Shown here piece after piece: positions 31,557 through 38,966 of a stretch of DNA of 39,005 bases (positions are counted from its first letter, which is position 1; the number at the start of each line of letters is the position of its first letter). The position numbers and the translations under genes are program-made. The notes under the pieces are model-generated. The model saw only the letters and a list, made by a program, of their open reading frames with translations. It did not search any database and was not told where the DNA came from. The stretch comes from UBA1546 sp049302185 (GTDB lineage Bacteria > Nitrospirota > Thermodesulfovibrionia > Thermodesulfovibrionales > UBA1546): contig JBAQLV010000028.1 in assembly GCA_049302185.1 (NCBI GenBank), positions 1 through 39,005 on the forward strand. Direction: 5' to 3'.

Positions 31557-33353
31557 TTATTCTTCCTGATTTTCTTCTTCAGGCTGTGATTTCAGCGCTG
31601 CTCCTTTGATTGATTCGGAAAGAGCCTTCTGGTATTCATCCCACAAACGCTCTTTGGATATGCCTGAATCAATAAAATCCCATGGCAGTTTTTCTGAGAA
31701 GTCTTTATTCCTCATGACATAAAAATCAGGGTCTATGCCTGACTCAATGCATGCCTTTTTCCAGTCATGTATCCTGAGCATCGCCTCCAGAGGTTTTGAA
31801 ATCCGCCTGTCACCCATCGAGAAAAAGCCCTGCATGTAAGCATATTTTGGAACATCGTGAAACACCTTTATGCCTTTTATCGGCAGCAGAAAACTCTTTA
31901 TTGCCTTAAGCCGTTCTTTTACAATAGCAATCTTTTCCATTCCGTGCCACTGAAACGGCGTAAAAGGTTTTGGCACGAATGTGCTTAAAGTCAGAACTAT
32001 GTTTCCTTTTTTTGATATGTCTCTTATCTTTTTTACGAGGCTTACAATGCCTTTAATGTCATCGTCATTCTCTGTGGGAAGGCCGACCATAAAATAAAGC
32101 CTGAGATTTTCCATGCCCTCTGAAAATATAAGCCTTGATGTTTCAATGATGTCATCCTCTGTTATCTTCTTGTTGATGACCCTTCTCATCCTCTCTGTCC
32201 CTGCCTCAGGCGCTATTGAGACACTCTTGTGTTTTTTCAACAGACCAACAAGTTCTGCGCTTTTTCTGCTTGCTCTCAATGATGTGATGGAAAAATCCAC
32301 ACCTTCTGTTTTAAGAACCTCGCTGATATGGGGATAATCTGTAAGGGAAGGGCCGATGAGTCCAACCCTTTCTGTGATCTTCAACGCATTATCAATCTCT
32401 CCTTTTATTGCGGGCAGATCCTTTTTTCTTGCCGGGCTGTAGATATGTCCTGCAACACAGAACCTGCATTTCCATGGGCATCCCCTCATTGCCTCAATGA
32501 GATACATATCAGAAAACTCTGTTTCAGGGGTAACTATTGATTGCCTGAATTTGTGAGCAGATATATCTTTGATATACCGTCTCTTTATTTTTTCAGGGGC
32601 GCCTTCTATTGCTTCTCTTTGAGTAATTCCACCCGGAAATCCCCCCATCCCTCCTTTGCTTCCGCACTCGGACGGATTCGCCGAGGCGAAAAAGGGGGGT
32701 AAGGGGGGATTATTTTCATATCTGACGCTATAAAACTTTGGCACATAAACACCTTCTATTGCGGCTGCTTTTCCGTAAAGCTCCTTCCTTGTCTCTGATT
32801 TTTTGTATGTATCAATAAATTCATTAAGCATCTCTTCTGCTTCTCCGATAAAGCACACATCAAAGAAATCAGCTAATGGCTCGGGGTTAAAAAACGCGCA
32901 TACGCCTCCGATTATAAGAAGCGGATGTGTATTATTCCTGTCAGATGCCCTGAGAGGTATATTGGCAAGCTCAAGTATTTTTAAGATATTAGGATAATCG
33001 TTTTCAAATGAAACCGAAAAAGCCAGAATATCAAAATTATTCAGAGGTCTTTTTGATTCAAGAGCAAAGGGCTTTGTATCTGTCCTGACATACTCGTCAA
33101 TATCATCCTCATCAGGCAGAAATGCCCTTTCGCATAATGTGTCGCTCCTGTCGTTAAGAAGCGTATATATCCCCTGAAATCCGAGATTTGACATTCCGAC
33201 ATGATAAGTATTCGGATAAACAAGACAGACATTAATCCTGCCGCCTGGCTCTTTAAAGACAGTGCCTCTTTCTTTTGATAGAAGCCTATCTGTTTTTTCT
33301 GTAAGTTTGCGGTTCACAGCATCACCAGCACAGACATCATTGCGATTGACCAT
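31557..33353 (-). CDS. B12-binding-type radical SAM protein (COG1032, TIGR03960-like)
   Basis: 598 aa. The N-terminal half resembles a cobalamin-binding fold (INVCLVYPNTYHVGMSNLGF, then FDILAFSVSFENDY and PLLIIGGVCAFFNPEPLADF), but I see no clear DxHxxG motif, so cobalamin binding is unproven. The radical SAM motif is CPWKCRFC after MYLIEAMRG, followed by SLTDYPHISEVL, SIAPEAGTERMRR and FMVGLPTENDDDI. TIGR03960-type proteins of anaerobes have this layout and an unknown substrate. A repeat-derived insertion (NPPLPPFFASANPSECGSKG) occupies residues ~215-240, between the two domains. The start overlaps the end of the DUF3786 gene by 40 bases, so the two form an operon. Length is otherwise normal. 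Confidence 0.9.
   Translation of the reverse strand: MVNRNDVCAGDAVNRKLTEKTDRLLSKERGTVFKEPGGRINVCLVYPNTYHVGMSNLGFQGIYTLLNDRSDTLCERAFLPDEDDIDEYVRTDTKPFALESKRPLNNFDILAFSVSFENDYPNILKILELANIPLRASDRNNTHPLLIIGGVCAFFNPEPLADFFDVCFIGEAEEMLNEFIDTYKKSETRKELYGKAAAIEGVYVPKFYSVRYENNPPLPPFFASANPSECGSKGGMGGFPGGITQREAIEGAPEKIKRRYIKDISAHKFRQSIVTPETEFSDMYLIEAMRGCPWKCRFCVAGHIYSPARKKDLPAIKGEIDNALKITERVGLIGPSLTDYPHISEVLKTEGVDFSITSLRASRKSAELVGLLKKHKSVSIAPEAGTERMRRVINKKITEDDIIETSRLIFSEGMENLRLYFMVGLPTENDDDIKGIVSLVKKIRDISKKGNIVLTLSTFVPKPFTPFQWHGMEKIAIVKERLKAIKSFLLPIKGIKVFHDVPKYAYMQGFFSMGDRRISKPLEAMLRIHDWKKACIESGIDPDFYVMRNKDFSEKLPWDFIDSGISKERLWDEYQKALSESIKGAALKSQPEEENQEE
32638..32711. repeat. 74-bp G/C-run palindrome inserted in frame in the radical SAM gene
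   Basis: Outer arms AATCCCCCCATCCCTCCTTT and AAAGGGGGGTAAGGGGGGAT match the tamB copy (12834-12881). An extra inner palindrome (CTCGG...CCGAG) enlarges this copy. It is read as NPPLPPF...SKGGMGG in the same frame as in tamB. Confidence 0.8.
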
Positions 33354-33910
33354 ATAATGTCAAGGGGCACATGCTGCTCGCATGTTGAATCAAGGAGCAG
33401 GTCGGCCCTTGCAGGGAATTCATCGTCAGAGAGCCAGAGGATTAATGTTACAGGGATTCGGGGCAGGGGCAGGAGTTCAACAGATGCATCGCCGTAATTC
33501 ATGATATTCCCATTGAGGTTTTTGCCTTTTTCAATAAAACCTGCCTTATCATTGCCGTACCTTTCAGCAATCTTCTCCAGCGGAAGCACGTGGCTGCCCC
33601 TGAAAAAAATCTCTCCGCCTTTAAGACCCGCAGGTTTGACAAGTTTTCCTGAGAGTGGAATGTCTTTTGCGGTGATGAGATAGCATAAAGCAGACAGATT
33701 AAAAAAATAGCTGTATTTCTTAAGAAGTATTTCTCCTTCAGGCTGAATGTTTTTAATCTCTCTCTTGCCGGGATGAACTGAGAAATCCATCCCCAGCGAC
33801 TTCAGTATGTAGCTGTTTTCTCTGTCGTAGAAAACCCGCGCTTTTCTGCATACATCAGAAGGATTGAGGTTATTTAAGTCTTCCCATGCCTTTTCTTCGC
33901 CTGTGCTCAT
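33314..33910 (-). CDS. DUF3786 family protein
   Basis: 198 aa, soluble. Family-like features: an early W near EKAWEDL, DFSVHPGKREI, a central FNLSALCYLITAKDIPLSGK, then LKGGEIFFRGSHVLPLEKIA, and the late block LPLPRIPVTLILWLSDDEFP followed by ADLLLDSTCEQHVPLDIIW. DUF3786 proteins are widespread in strict anaerobes and often lie near corrinoid or radical SAM enzymes; no activity is known to me. It overlaps the radical SAM gene start by 40 bases, suggesting a shared process. No Shine-Dalgarno precedes ATG 33910, but TAGAAT ends six bases upstream, so the message may be leaderless. Confidence 0.85.
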   Translation of the reverse strand: MSTGEEKAWEDLNNLNPSDVCRKARVFYDRENSYILKSLGMDFSVHPGKREIKNIQPEGEILLKKYSYFFNLSALCYLITAKDIPLSGKLVKPAGLKGGEIFFRGSHVLPLEKIAERYGNDKAGFIEKGKNLNGNIMNYGDASVELLPLPRIPVTLILWLSDDEFPARADLLLDSTCEQHVPLDIIWSIAMMSVLVML

Positions 33911-33916
33911 TTCTAT

Positions 33917-33957
33917 ATTCTACTACAACAGCAATGTCTCTTAATGTATTGTATAAT
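33917..33957. promoter_or_regulatory. Divergent -10 boxes set six bases from both start codons
   Basis: For the DUF3786 gene (minus): TAGAAT at 33922-33917, six bases before its ATG. For the ChaN-like gene (plus): TATAAT at 33952-33957, six bases before its ATG. No Shine-Dalgarno on either side. Both starts would coincide with +1, as in leaderless mRNAs. The -35 matches are weak. Confidence 0.5.
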
Positions 33958-33963
33958 GAAAAA

Positions 33964-35283
33964 ATGTTAAGAAGATTTTTAATAGTGATACTTTTATTCC
34001 TGCCTGTTATTGCATACGCATCAGAACTGCCGGAATATAATCTGGATGTCTTTTTTGATATTCAAAGTTCTAAGATAGGCAGTGCGAGGATTAATGTCGG
34101 GTCAAAGGACGAGATTGATGCAGCATTCAGAAAGATATTTCACTACGGGAAATACAGCGCACTCGCCTTTGACATGGGTAAAAATATTTATAAAAGGATC
34201 GATGAATCAGAAAGGGGGGTTGTTGTGAATCTCATGGAACAGCCGCTGACAGTCGCGGTCTCTGACTTAAAAACATTAAATGATGTTATAAACAGCGTTT
34301 CCAACAAGAAGGTAATCTATACCGGTGAACAGCATAACCAGTTTGCACATCACAATATTCAGCTTCAGGTTATAAAGGGACTGTATTTAAGGAATAAAAG
34401 ACTTGCTATCGGAATGGAGATGTTTCAGATACCGTTTCAGGGAGTCCTTGACGACTATACAGCAGGCAGGATAAGCGAAAAGGAGTTCCTGAAAAAATCC
34501 GAATACTTCAAGAGATGGGCGTATGACTACAATCTCTACAAGCCTATCCTCGATTTTGCAAGAGAGGAGAAGATACCTCTTGTTGCCCTTAATATCAGGC
34601 GTGAGATTGTGGCTAAGATTTCAAAGAACGGGCTCGATTCCCTTTCAGATGAAGAGAAAAAGGAAATACCACAGCAGATGGACTTTTCTGACAATGAATA
34701 CAGGGACAGGCTTATGAAGGTCTTTAAGATGCACCAGGACTCAAAAGACAGGAATTTTGACTTCTTTTACCAATCACAGGTACTCTGGGATGAGAGCATG
34801 GCACAGTCCATAGATGAGTTTTTTAAGAAGAATCCTGATTTTCAGCAAAATGGGCAGTTTGTTGTGATTGCCGGAGGAGGGCATATCCAGTACGGTTCAG
34901 GCATACCCAAAAGAACATTTAGGAAAAATGGTTACGAGTATACAGTTATTCTGAATGATGCGAATATGGAGAGGAATATTGCCGATTATATCTTCTATCC
35001 TCAATTAATGGAAGGCATTACCTCACCCAAGCTAATGGTCTCACTGAAAGAGGAAGATGGCAGGGTAATGATAGAGGGATTCCCTGAAAACAGCGTCTCT
35101 GAAAAGGCAGGACTCAAGACCGGAGATATAATACTTTCCATTGATAGCGAACCGGTAGGCAGCGTGGAAGATATGAAAATACACCTATTCTATAAAAAGA
35201 AAGGTGAGACAGTTAAGGTTAAGGCGCTGAGAAAGAGGTTTATACTTGGAGATGTCGAGATGGAGTTTGATGTAACTCTGTGA
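33964..35283 (+). CDS. ChaN-like (heme-binding/Tiki fold) protein with C-terminal PDZ domain
   Basis: 439 aa from the chosen ATG. A signal peptide (MLRRFLIVILLFLPVIAYA) comes first, then a region ending in VSNKKVIYTGEQHNQFAHHN, the His-rich start of ChaN-like domains. LAIGMEMFQIPFQGVLDDYT and IPLVALNIRREIV follow, and later GQFVVIAGGGHIQYGSGIPK. The last 90 residues are a PDZ domain (MIEGFPENSVSEKAGLKTGD, then IILSIDSEPVG). ChaN of Campylobacter is a heme-binding lipoprotein for iron uptake; this protein lacks a lipobox and is probably periplasmic. ChaN-PDZ fusions are known in other bacteria, and the domain may instead be a protease-like fold. An upstream in-frame ATG at 33886 would run into the divergent gene. 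The TATAAT six bases upstream suggests a leaderless start. Confidence 0.88.
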   Translation: MLRRFLIVILLFLPVIAYASELPEYNLDVFFDIQSSKIGSARINVGSKDEIDAAFRKIFHYGKYSALAFDMGKNIYKRIDESERGVVVNLMEQPLTVAVSDLKTLNDVINSVSNKKVIYTGEQHNQFAHHNIQLQVIKGLYLRNKRLAIGMEMFQIPFQGVLDDYTAGRISEKEFLKKSEYFKRWAYDYNLYKPILDFAREEKIPLVALNIRREIVAKISKNGLDSLSDEEKKEIPQQMDFSDNEYRDRLMKVFKMHQDSKDRNFDFFYQSQVLWDESMAQSIDEFFKKNPDFQQNGQFVVIAGGGHIQYGSGIPKRTFRKNGYEYTVILNDANMERNIADYIFYPQLMEGITSPKLMVSLKEEDGRVMIEGFPENSVSEKAGLKTGDIILSIDSEPVGSVEDMKIHLFYKKKGETVKVKALRKRFILGDVEMEFDVTL

Positions 35284-35293
35284 AAATAAAAAT

Positions 35294-35309
35294 GGAGGGT
35301 TAAAAAATT
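35294..35309 (+). promoter_or_regulatory. Ribosome binding site and ATT start codon of hflX
   Basis: GGAGGG (35294-35299) is seven bases before ATT (35307-35309). An in-frame TAA lies at 35301-35303, so translation of the conserved N-terminus must start after it, and ATT is the only near-cognate codon with proper spacing. An in-frame ATG at 35292 is followed by this TAA after two codons. Confidence 0.6.
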
Positions 35310-36938
35310 CCATCACTCTACGGCAACATATCAGGGCTTAAGGGAAACTACCTGCATGCGCTTGAAAGGATTTACCGCAGGAAGGTTCCAGACGATAAAG
35401 TAATAACTCCTGAACTGGCAAGGTATCTTACAGAGCTTTCATCGGAGATCGGAAGACAGATAGGTCTTCTGATAACCAGAGACGGAAAAATTACCCATGT
35501 CATTGTCGGCGATGCAAAGGGTGTTTTCATTTCAGGGCTTGAAGATTTTCCTCTCGGCAGGCGCGCGCTGCGCGGCATTCGCCTTGTGCACACCCATCTG
35601 AAGAATGAGCCGCTCAGTCAGGATGACCTCACAGACCTTGCTCTTCTCAGGTTTGATATTATTGCTGCAATCGGGGTGAAAGACCATCTCCCTGACAATA
35701 TTTATACTGCGCATCTTATGCCGCGCGGCTCAGAAAAGCCTATGGATGTCTCACCCCCCGTAAATTTCTACAGGTTTAATCTTGATTTTATCTCCTTTAT
35801 AGAGTCGCTTGAAGAAGAGATGGACAGAAAAAGGCTGTTTGACCAGAAGGATTTAAGGGAGAAGGCAATCCTTATAAGCGTATCCAAGAAGCCGAAATAT
35901 GAACAGGAAGATTCGCTTGAAGAGCTAAAGGAGCTGGCTTTTTCGAGTGATGTGCTTGTGCTTGATGCAGTAATCCAGAGGCCAAAAGATATAAACCCGA
36001 AGTATCTCATGGGTGAGGGCAAACTTAAAGATGTGATAATCAATGCCCTGAACAAAGGCGCGACACTTCTGATATTTGATCAGGATCTGAATCCGTCTCA
36101 GGTGAAGGAAATAGGAGAACTTACAGAACTCAAGGTTATTGACCGCTCACAGCTCATATTGGACATATTCGCAAGAAGGGCGCACAGCAGGGACGGAAAG
36201 GTTCAGGTTGAACTTGCACAGTTGAAATACAGACTGCCGAGACTGACAGGAAAGGGAACGGCAATGTCCCGCTTGATGGGAGGAATCGGCGGAAGGGGCC
36301 CCGGCGAGATGAAACTTGAGATAGACAGGAGGCGTGTAAGGGACAGGATAACCCTTCTTGAGAAAGAGCTTAAATCTCTGAGTGAGGCAAGGAAGCAGAG
36401 AAAACAGAGAAGGGTTGAAAAAAGGATTCCTATTGTCTCAATCATAGGCTATACAAATGCCGGCAAATCAACTCTTCTGAATTCGCTTACCAGAAGCGGC
36501 GTGTTTGTCGAGGAAAAGATGTTTGCAACGCTTGACACAGCAAGCAGGCGACTGAGATTCCCGAAAGAAAGAGATGTTATCATAACCGACACAGTAGGCT
36601 TCATAAGAGACCTTCCAAAAGATTTAATGACAGCCTTTAAATCAACACTTGAAGAGCTTCAGGACGCAGACCTGCTTTTGCATCTTGTGGACATATCCAA
36701 TCCGAGGTTTGAACAGCAGATGGAATCAGTTGAAAATATACTCAGAGAACTTAACTTGTCAGACAAAAAGAGAATAATTGTATTCAACAAGACAGATAAG
36801 GTTGCAGAGGATGAGATTAAAAATATAGCACTCCGCTACAATGCAATTCATGTATCAGCCCTGAGACAGTCCACATTTAACCCGCTCCTTGATGTAATAG
36901 AGAAAAACATCTGGGATAATGGGAAATTTGAAGGGTAA
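35307..36938 (+). CDS. hflX: GTPase HflX, apparent ATT start
   Basis: 543 aa from ATT 35307. The N-terminus (IPSLYGNISGLKGNYLHALE) and the following HflX N-domain are clearly coding, although no ATG or GTG precedes them; the first GTG (35586) would remove 93 conserved residues. Next come the glycine-rich segment SRLMGGIGGRGPGEMKLEID and a helical linker, then the G domain: GYTNAGKSTLLN (G1, ~380), DTVGFIRDLP (G3, ~427) and FNKTD (G4, ~493). HflX binds 50S subunits and splits stalled or hibernating ribosomes, using GTP. The extra long N-domain is typical of the larger HflX forms. It follows the ChaN-like gene after 23 bases, so it may be co-transcribed. Either ATT initiation or a damaged start codon explains the 5' end. 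Confidence 0.93.
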   Translation: MPSLYGNISGLKGNYLHALERIYRRKVPDDKVITPELARYLTELSSEIGRQIGLLITRDGKITHVIVGDAKGVFISGLEDFPLGRRALRGIRLVHTHLKNEPLSQDDLTDLALLRFDIIAAIGVKDHLPDNIYTAHLMPRGSEKPMDVSPPVNFYRFNLDFISFIESLEEEMDRKRLFDQKDLREKAILISVSKKPKYEQEDSLEELKELAFSSDVLVLDAVIQRPKDINPKYLMGEGKLKDVIINALNKGATLLIFDQDLNPSQVKEIGELTELKVIDRSQLILDIFARRAHSRDGKVQVELAQLKYRLPRLTGKGTAMSRLMGGIGGRGPGEMKLEIDRRRVRDRITLLEKELKSLSEARKQRKQRRVEKRIPIVSIIGYTNAGKSTLLNSLTRSGVFVEEKMFATLDTASRRLRFPKERDVIITDTVGFIRDLPKDLMTAFKSTLEELQDADLLLHLVDISNPRFEQQMESVENILRELNLSDKKRIIVFNKTDKVAEDEIKNIALRYNAIHVSALRQSTFNPLLDVIEKNIWDNGKFEG

Positions 36939-37003
36939 AAATAATGAGCGGAAAACAGGGATAAGAGGTTCATTAGAAATTTGCGGGGAATGTGAAAAAT
37001 ACC

Positions 37004-37032
37004 TTGACAGAAATATCCCTCTTTTGTATTTT
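37004..37032 (+). promoter_or_regulatory. Sigma70 promoter of an orphan RNA
   Basis: A perfect TTGACA (37004-37009) and TATTTT (37027-37032), exactly 17 bases apart. The start point would be about 37039. No protein gene follows on this strand. Confidence 0.65.
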
Positions 37033-37038
37033 AGGATG

Positions 37039-37179
37039 CAAATACTCTTTTCAGGAGAACAAATGGGATAACTAAGCCTCAGGCATTAATCTCGGAATCG
37101 AGTCGTACCGACTGTACAGACAGACTTATTAGGAAGGATATAGGGTTGGCAAAAGGTCGTGCGGATGCACGCCCTTTTT
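37039..37179 (+). ncRNA. Candidate small RNA of about 140 bases
   Basis: A strong promoter upstream and a hairpin with T-run downstream define a transcript with no coding frame of note. Possible hairpins: GCC/GGC (37076-37084), CTCG/CGAG (37091-37102), AGTCG/CGACT (37101-37113) and CTGTACAG (37112-37119). Near the 5' end AGGAG (37053-37057) precedes a two-codon frame ATG GGA TAA (37063-37071). I do not recognise tmRNA, SRP RNA, RNase P RNA or a known riboswitch core. The next gene is on the opposite strand, so it is not a leader. It may be a regulatory RNA; 6S RNA was considered but the long closing stem is not evident. Confidence 0.5.
37151..37179 (+). terminator. Terminator of the orphan RNA
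   Basis: AAAAGG and CGTGC pair with GCACG and CCTTTTT around loop GGAT, with one internal mismatch, followed by a T-run at 37175-37179. Confidence 0.7.
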
Positions 37180-37274
37180 GTTTTATATTCCAGTAAGTAT
37201 TTTAGAGGGCAGTGTCAAGTCTTTTCTGTAAAATCTCATCAGGGCTTTATTCTCAACGGTTTTCATAGCTTCAA

Positions 37275-37814
37275 TTATGCCGCAATCCTCTGAATCCTTG
37301 ATATGCGGATTTTAGCGAGGATTGCCTTTGCCTCTTTGTTCATAATCACTCCATTCCATCTCAGCTCTTTGAGCTGCCAGTAAACCATGGAGAGTGCACG
37401 CTCCTCATTCTGAAACCATTCTATCCCTCTTACCCTTCGCTTCACCTCCTTGAAACTCCGCTCCACTACATTGGTCGTCCGTATCCTTAGCCAATGCTGA
37501 TAAGGATATTTGTAGTAGGTCAGGCAGCTCTTTATATCTTCGGTGAGACACTCGACCGCTGAAGGATATTTCATGCTCCATTTTTTCTTGAACATCTCTA
37601 ATGCTTCCTTTGCATGCTCATAGGTTGAGGCATAGAATACCTTCCGCACTGACTCCTTCACTGATACCCTGTCCTGTTGCAGCACTTTGTCCAGCACGTT
37701 TTCAGTCTTGTGCTTGGTGCATCTCTGTTTGTCCGATTCAGGGAAGACCTCATCAACCGACTTGATGAGCCCCGGACACCCATCTATAACGGTGAGCATC
37801 GGCTCGCTCAGGGG
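37275..37814 (-). pseudogene. IS256/mutator-type transposase, C-terminal remnant
   Basis: The frame reads LSEPMLTVIDGCPGLIKSVD with the second catalytic Asp, then FPESDKQRCTKHKTENVLDK, and later YPYQHWLRIRTTNVVERSFK, KEVKRRVRGIEWFQNEERAL with the catalytic Glu (VVERSF) of the mutator family. The N-terminal half including the first Asp is gone: upstream of about 37814 the sequence turns into an unrelated repeat. About 179 of the usual ~400 residues remain. Non-functional. A differently derived fragment of the same superfamily lies at 38667-38966. Confidence 0.88.
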
Positions 37815-37820
37815 AAACGG

Positions 37821-37848
37821 AAAAGGGGACGGTTCTATTTATTGACAC
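37821..37848. repeat. Dispersed repeat fragment bordering the transposase remnant
   Basis: AAAAGGGGACGGTTC then TATTTATTGACAC, a motif frequent near REP-type repeats in Desulfobacterota and Nitrospirota. It marks the break point of the transposase remnant. Confidence 0.5.
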
Positions 37849-37881
37849 GGAGATAGATAACAGGGTCAGCTCCTTCTTTTT

Positions 37882-38199
37882 TTACGCATAAGCCTGTTTA
37901 TGTGTCTTTACAGTAAGCTCCAGCCCCATAGCATGAAGCAAGGTCAGCAGGCTCTTTATCTCGGGGTTGCCGCGCTTTGAAAGCATACGATAAAGGTTTT
38001 CCCTGTTAAGATGCGCCTTTTCAGCTATTGTTGCTATACCGCCTTGAGCTTCCGCAATGTTTCTGAGAGCAAGGAGGAATAATTCGCGGTCTCCTTCTTC
38101 AATTGCCGCATTCAGATATGCGGCTGCCTCTTTAGGATTTTTCAGGCTTTCAACAAGGTCTTCCTGATAACTATAATTCTTTTTTATTTTTACTGTCAT
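37882..38199 (-). CDS. Antitoxin, HigA-like (addiction module antidote, Xre-type HTH)
   Basis: 105 aa. It begins MTVKIKKNYSYQEDLVESLK with a PKEAAAYLNAAIEEGD block typical of the TIGR02684-type antidotes. An HTH follows (GIATIAEKAHLNRENLYRML, then SKRGNPEIKSLLTLLHAMGL). It should neutralise the toxin encoded just upstream and repress the shared promoter. Gene order is toxin first, as in higBA. The ribosome binding site CGGAGGTGAT (38204-38213) is nearly a full anti-16S match and includes the toxin's last codons and stop, so the antitoxin is strongly translated and possibly coupled. The assignment to the family is firm; the symbol is left open because the partner names vary. Confidence 0.93.
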   Translation of the reverse strand: MTVKIKKNYSYQEDLVESLKNPKEAAAYLNAAIEEGDRELFLLALRNIAEAQGGIATIAEKAHLNRENLYRMLSKRGNPEIKSLLTLLHAMGLELTVKTHKQAYA

Positions 38200-38204
38200 T
38201 TATA

Positions 38205-38534
38205 TCACCTCCGTTTACATGCTTTCCAGTATCCTTTTGCACGAACAATATCTTTACTCTGCGACGCCTTATCTCCGCCAAGCAAGAGCAAAACAATTGT
38301 ATTCCCTGCAAATGCATAATACACGCGGTATCCGGGACCATAATCAATCTTTAATTCATGCACTCCTTTACCAACAGACTTTGCATGCCCAAAATTTCCC
38401 ATCCTCACTCTGTCAAGAGAAATGCGAATCTTTGCCCGTGCATATATATCTTTCAGCCCCTCAATCCAGTCCTTGAATGGAATTTTGTTGCTTTCGGTAA
38501 TGTAATATTCAAGGGTGAAAGAGCATACTTTCAT
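38205..38534 (-). CDS. Toxin, RelE/ParE superfamily, HigB-like (addiction module killer protein)
   Basis: 109 aa. The pattern FTLEYYITESNKIPFKDWIE, then LKDIYARAKIRISLDRVRMG, GNFGHAKSVGKGVHELKIDY, and GPGYRVYYAFAGNTIVLLLL ending GGDKASQSKDIVRAKGYWKA is that of TIGR02683-type toxins, small ribosome-dependent mRNA interferases or related. The basic RxxxY region near GYRVYY and the C-terminal KDI/AK segment are kept, so it may be active. A TTGACA promoter lies just upstream and no Shine-Dalgarno precedes the ATG. The stop is five bases before the antitoxin ATG. The pair sits between two transposase remnants, a usual place for such modules. Confidence 0.93.
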   Translation of the reverse strand: MKVCSFTLEYYITESNKIPFKDWIEGLKDIYARAKIRISLDRVRMGNFGHAKSVGKGVHELKIDYGPGYRVYYAFAGNTIVLLLLGGDKASQSKDIVRAKGYWKACKRR

Positions 38535-38541
38535 TAAACTG

Positions 38542-38571
38542 ATAGTAGCTTATAAGCCACACTATTGTCAA
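38542..38571 (-). promoter_or_regulatory. Sigma70 promoter of the toxin-antitoxin operon
   Basis: On the minus strand, TTGACA (38571-38566) and TACTAT (38547-38542), 18 bases apart. Transcription would begin about at 38535, one base before the toxin ATG, giving an almost leaderless toxin message. Confidence 0.6.
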
Positions 38572-38601
38572 GAGCCTGAGAACCGAATGTAGCGAGCAAG
38601 T

Positions 38602-38635
38602 AAACTGTCCGTATCTGTAGCACATAAACTGTCCG
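38602..38635 (+). repeat. Direct repeat AAACTGTCCG upstream of the second transposase remnant
   Basis: AAACTGTCCG occurs at 38602-38611 and 38626-38635, 24 bases apart. It may be the end of an insertion sequence, as it directly precedes transposase-derived sequence. Confidence 0.5.
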
Positions 38636-38666
38636 GTTAAGATTGGATAGCAAGGAGGAGCTATTC

Positions 38667-38966
38667 ATGAAACGGACGGAGATGGATAAGCACTACTCGA
38701 TGTTCTTTGTAGAGGAAGAGGGCACACAAAGCAGTTTTCAGGGGATCAAGGAGGTTATTGGGGTTGGATAAGACAGGCAGGAAGCATATCCTTGGGCTAT
38801 GGCAAGGGGGCCACAGAGAACTCCACTGTCTGTAACAATCTGCTAAATGATATTGAGAGGCGCGGACTTGATATGGGGAAAGATTACCTCTTTGTGCTTG
38901 ACGGCTCAAAGGCATTGAGGTCGGCAGTGGCAAGGAGGTTTGGCAAGGAAGTGTTAGTGCAGAGGT
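38667..38966 (+). pseudogene. IS256/mutator-type transposase, central remnant with frameshifts
   Basis: An intact ribosome binding site (AAGGAGGAG, 38652-38660) and ATG 38667 open a 34-codon frame that stops at 38771. Downstream, LDKTGRKHILGLWQG and, in another frame, GATENSTVCNNLLNDIERRG and GLDMGKDYLFVLDGSKALRS are clear mutator-type transposase sequence with VQRCQ at the end. The two frames join if one G is removed from the G-run at about 38806-38810. The sequence then breaks off at the palindrome of 38967. Not functional, and not the missing half of the remnant at 37275, since both contain the same central Asp region. Confidence 0.85.

Noticed and set aside
35586..36938. GTG at 35586 as the hflX start
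   Set aside because: It would remove 93 residues of clearly conserved HflX N-terminus, and no ribosome binding site precedes it.
26859..37105. CGGAATCGAGTCG shared between the nadA start and the orphan RNA
   Set aside because: Only 13 bases; several chance matches of this length are expected in 39 kb on two strands.
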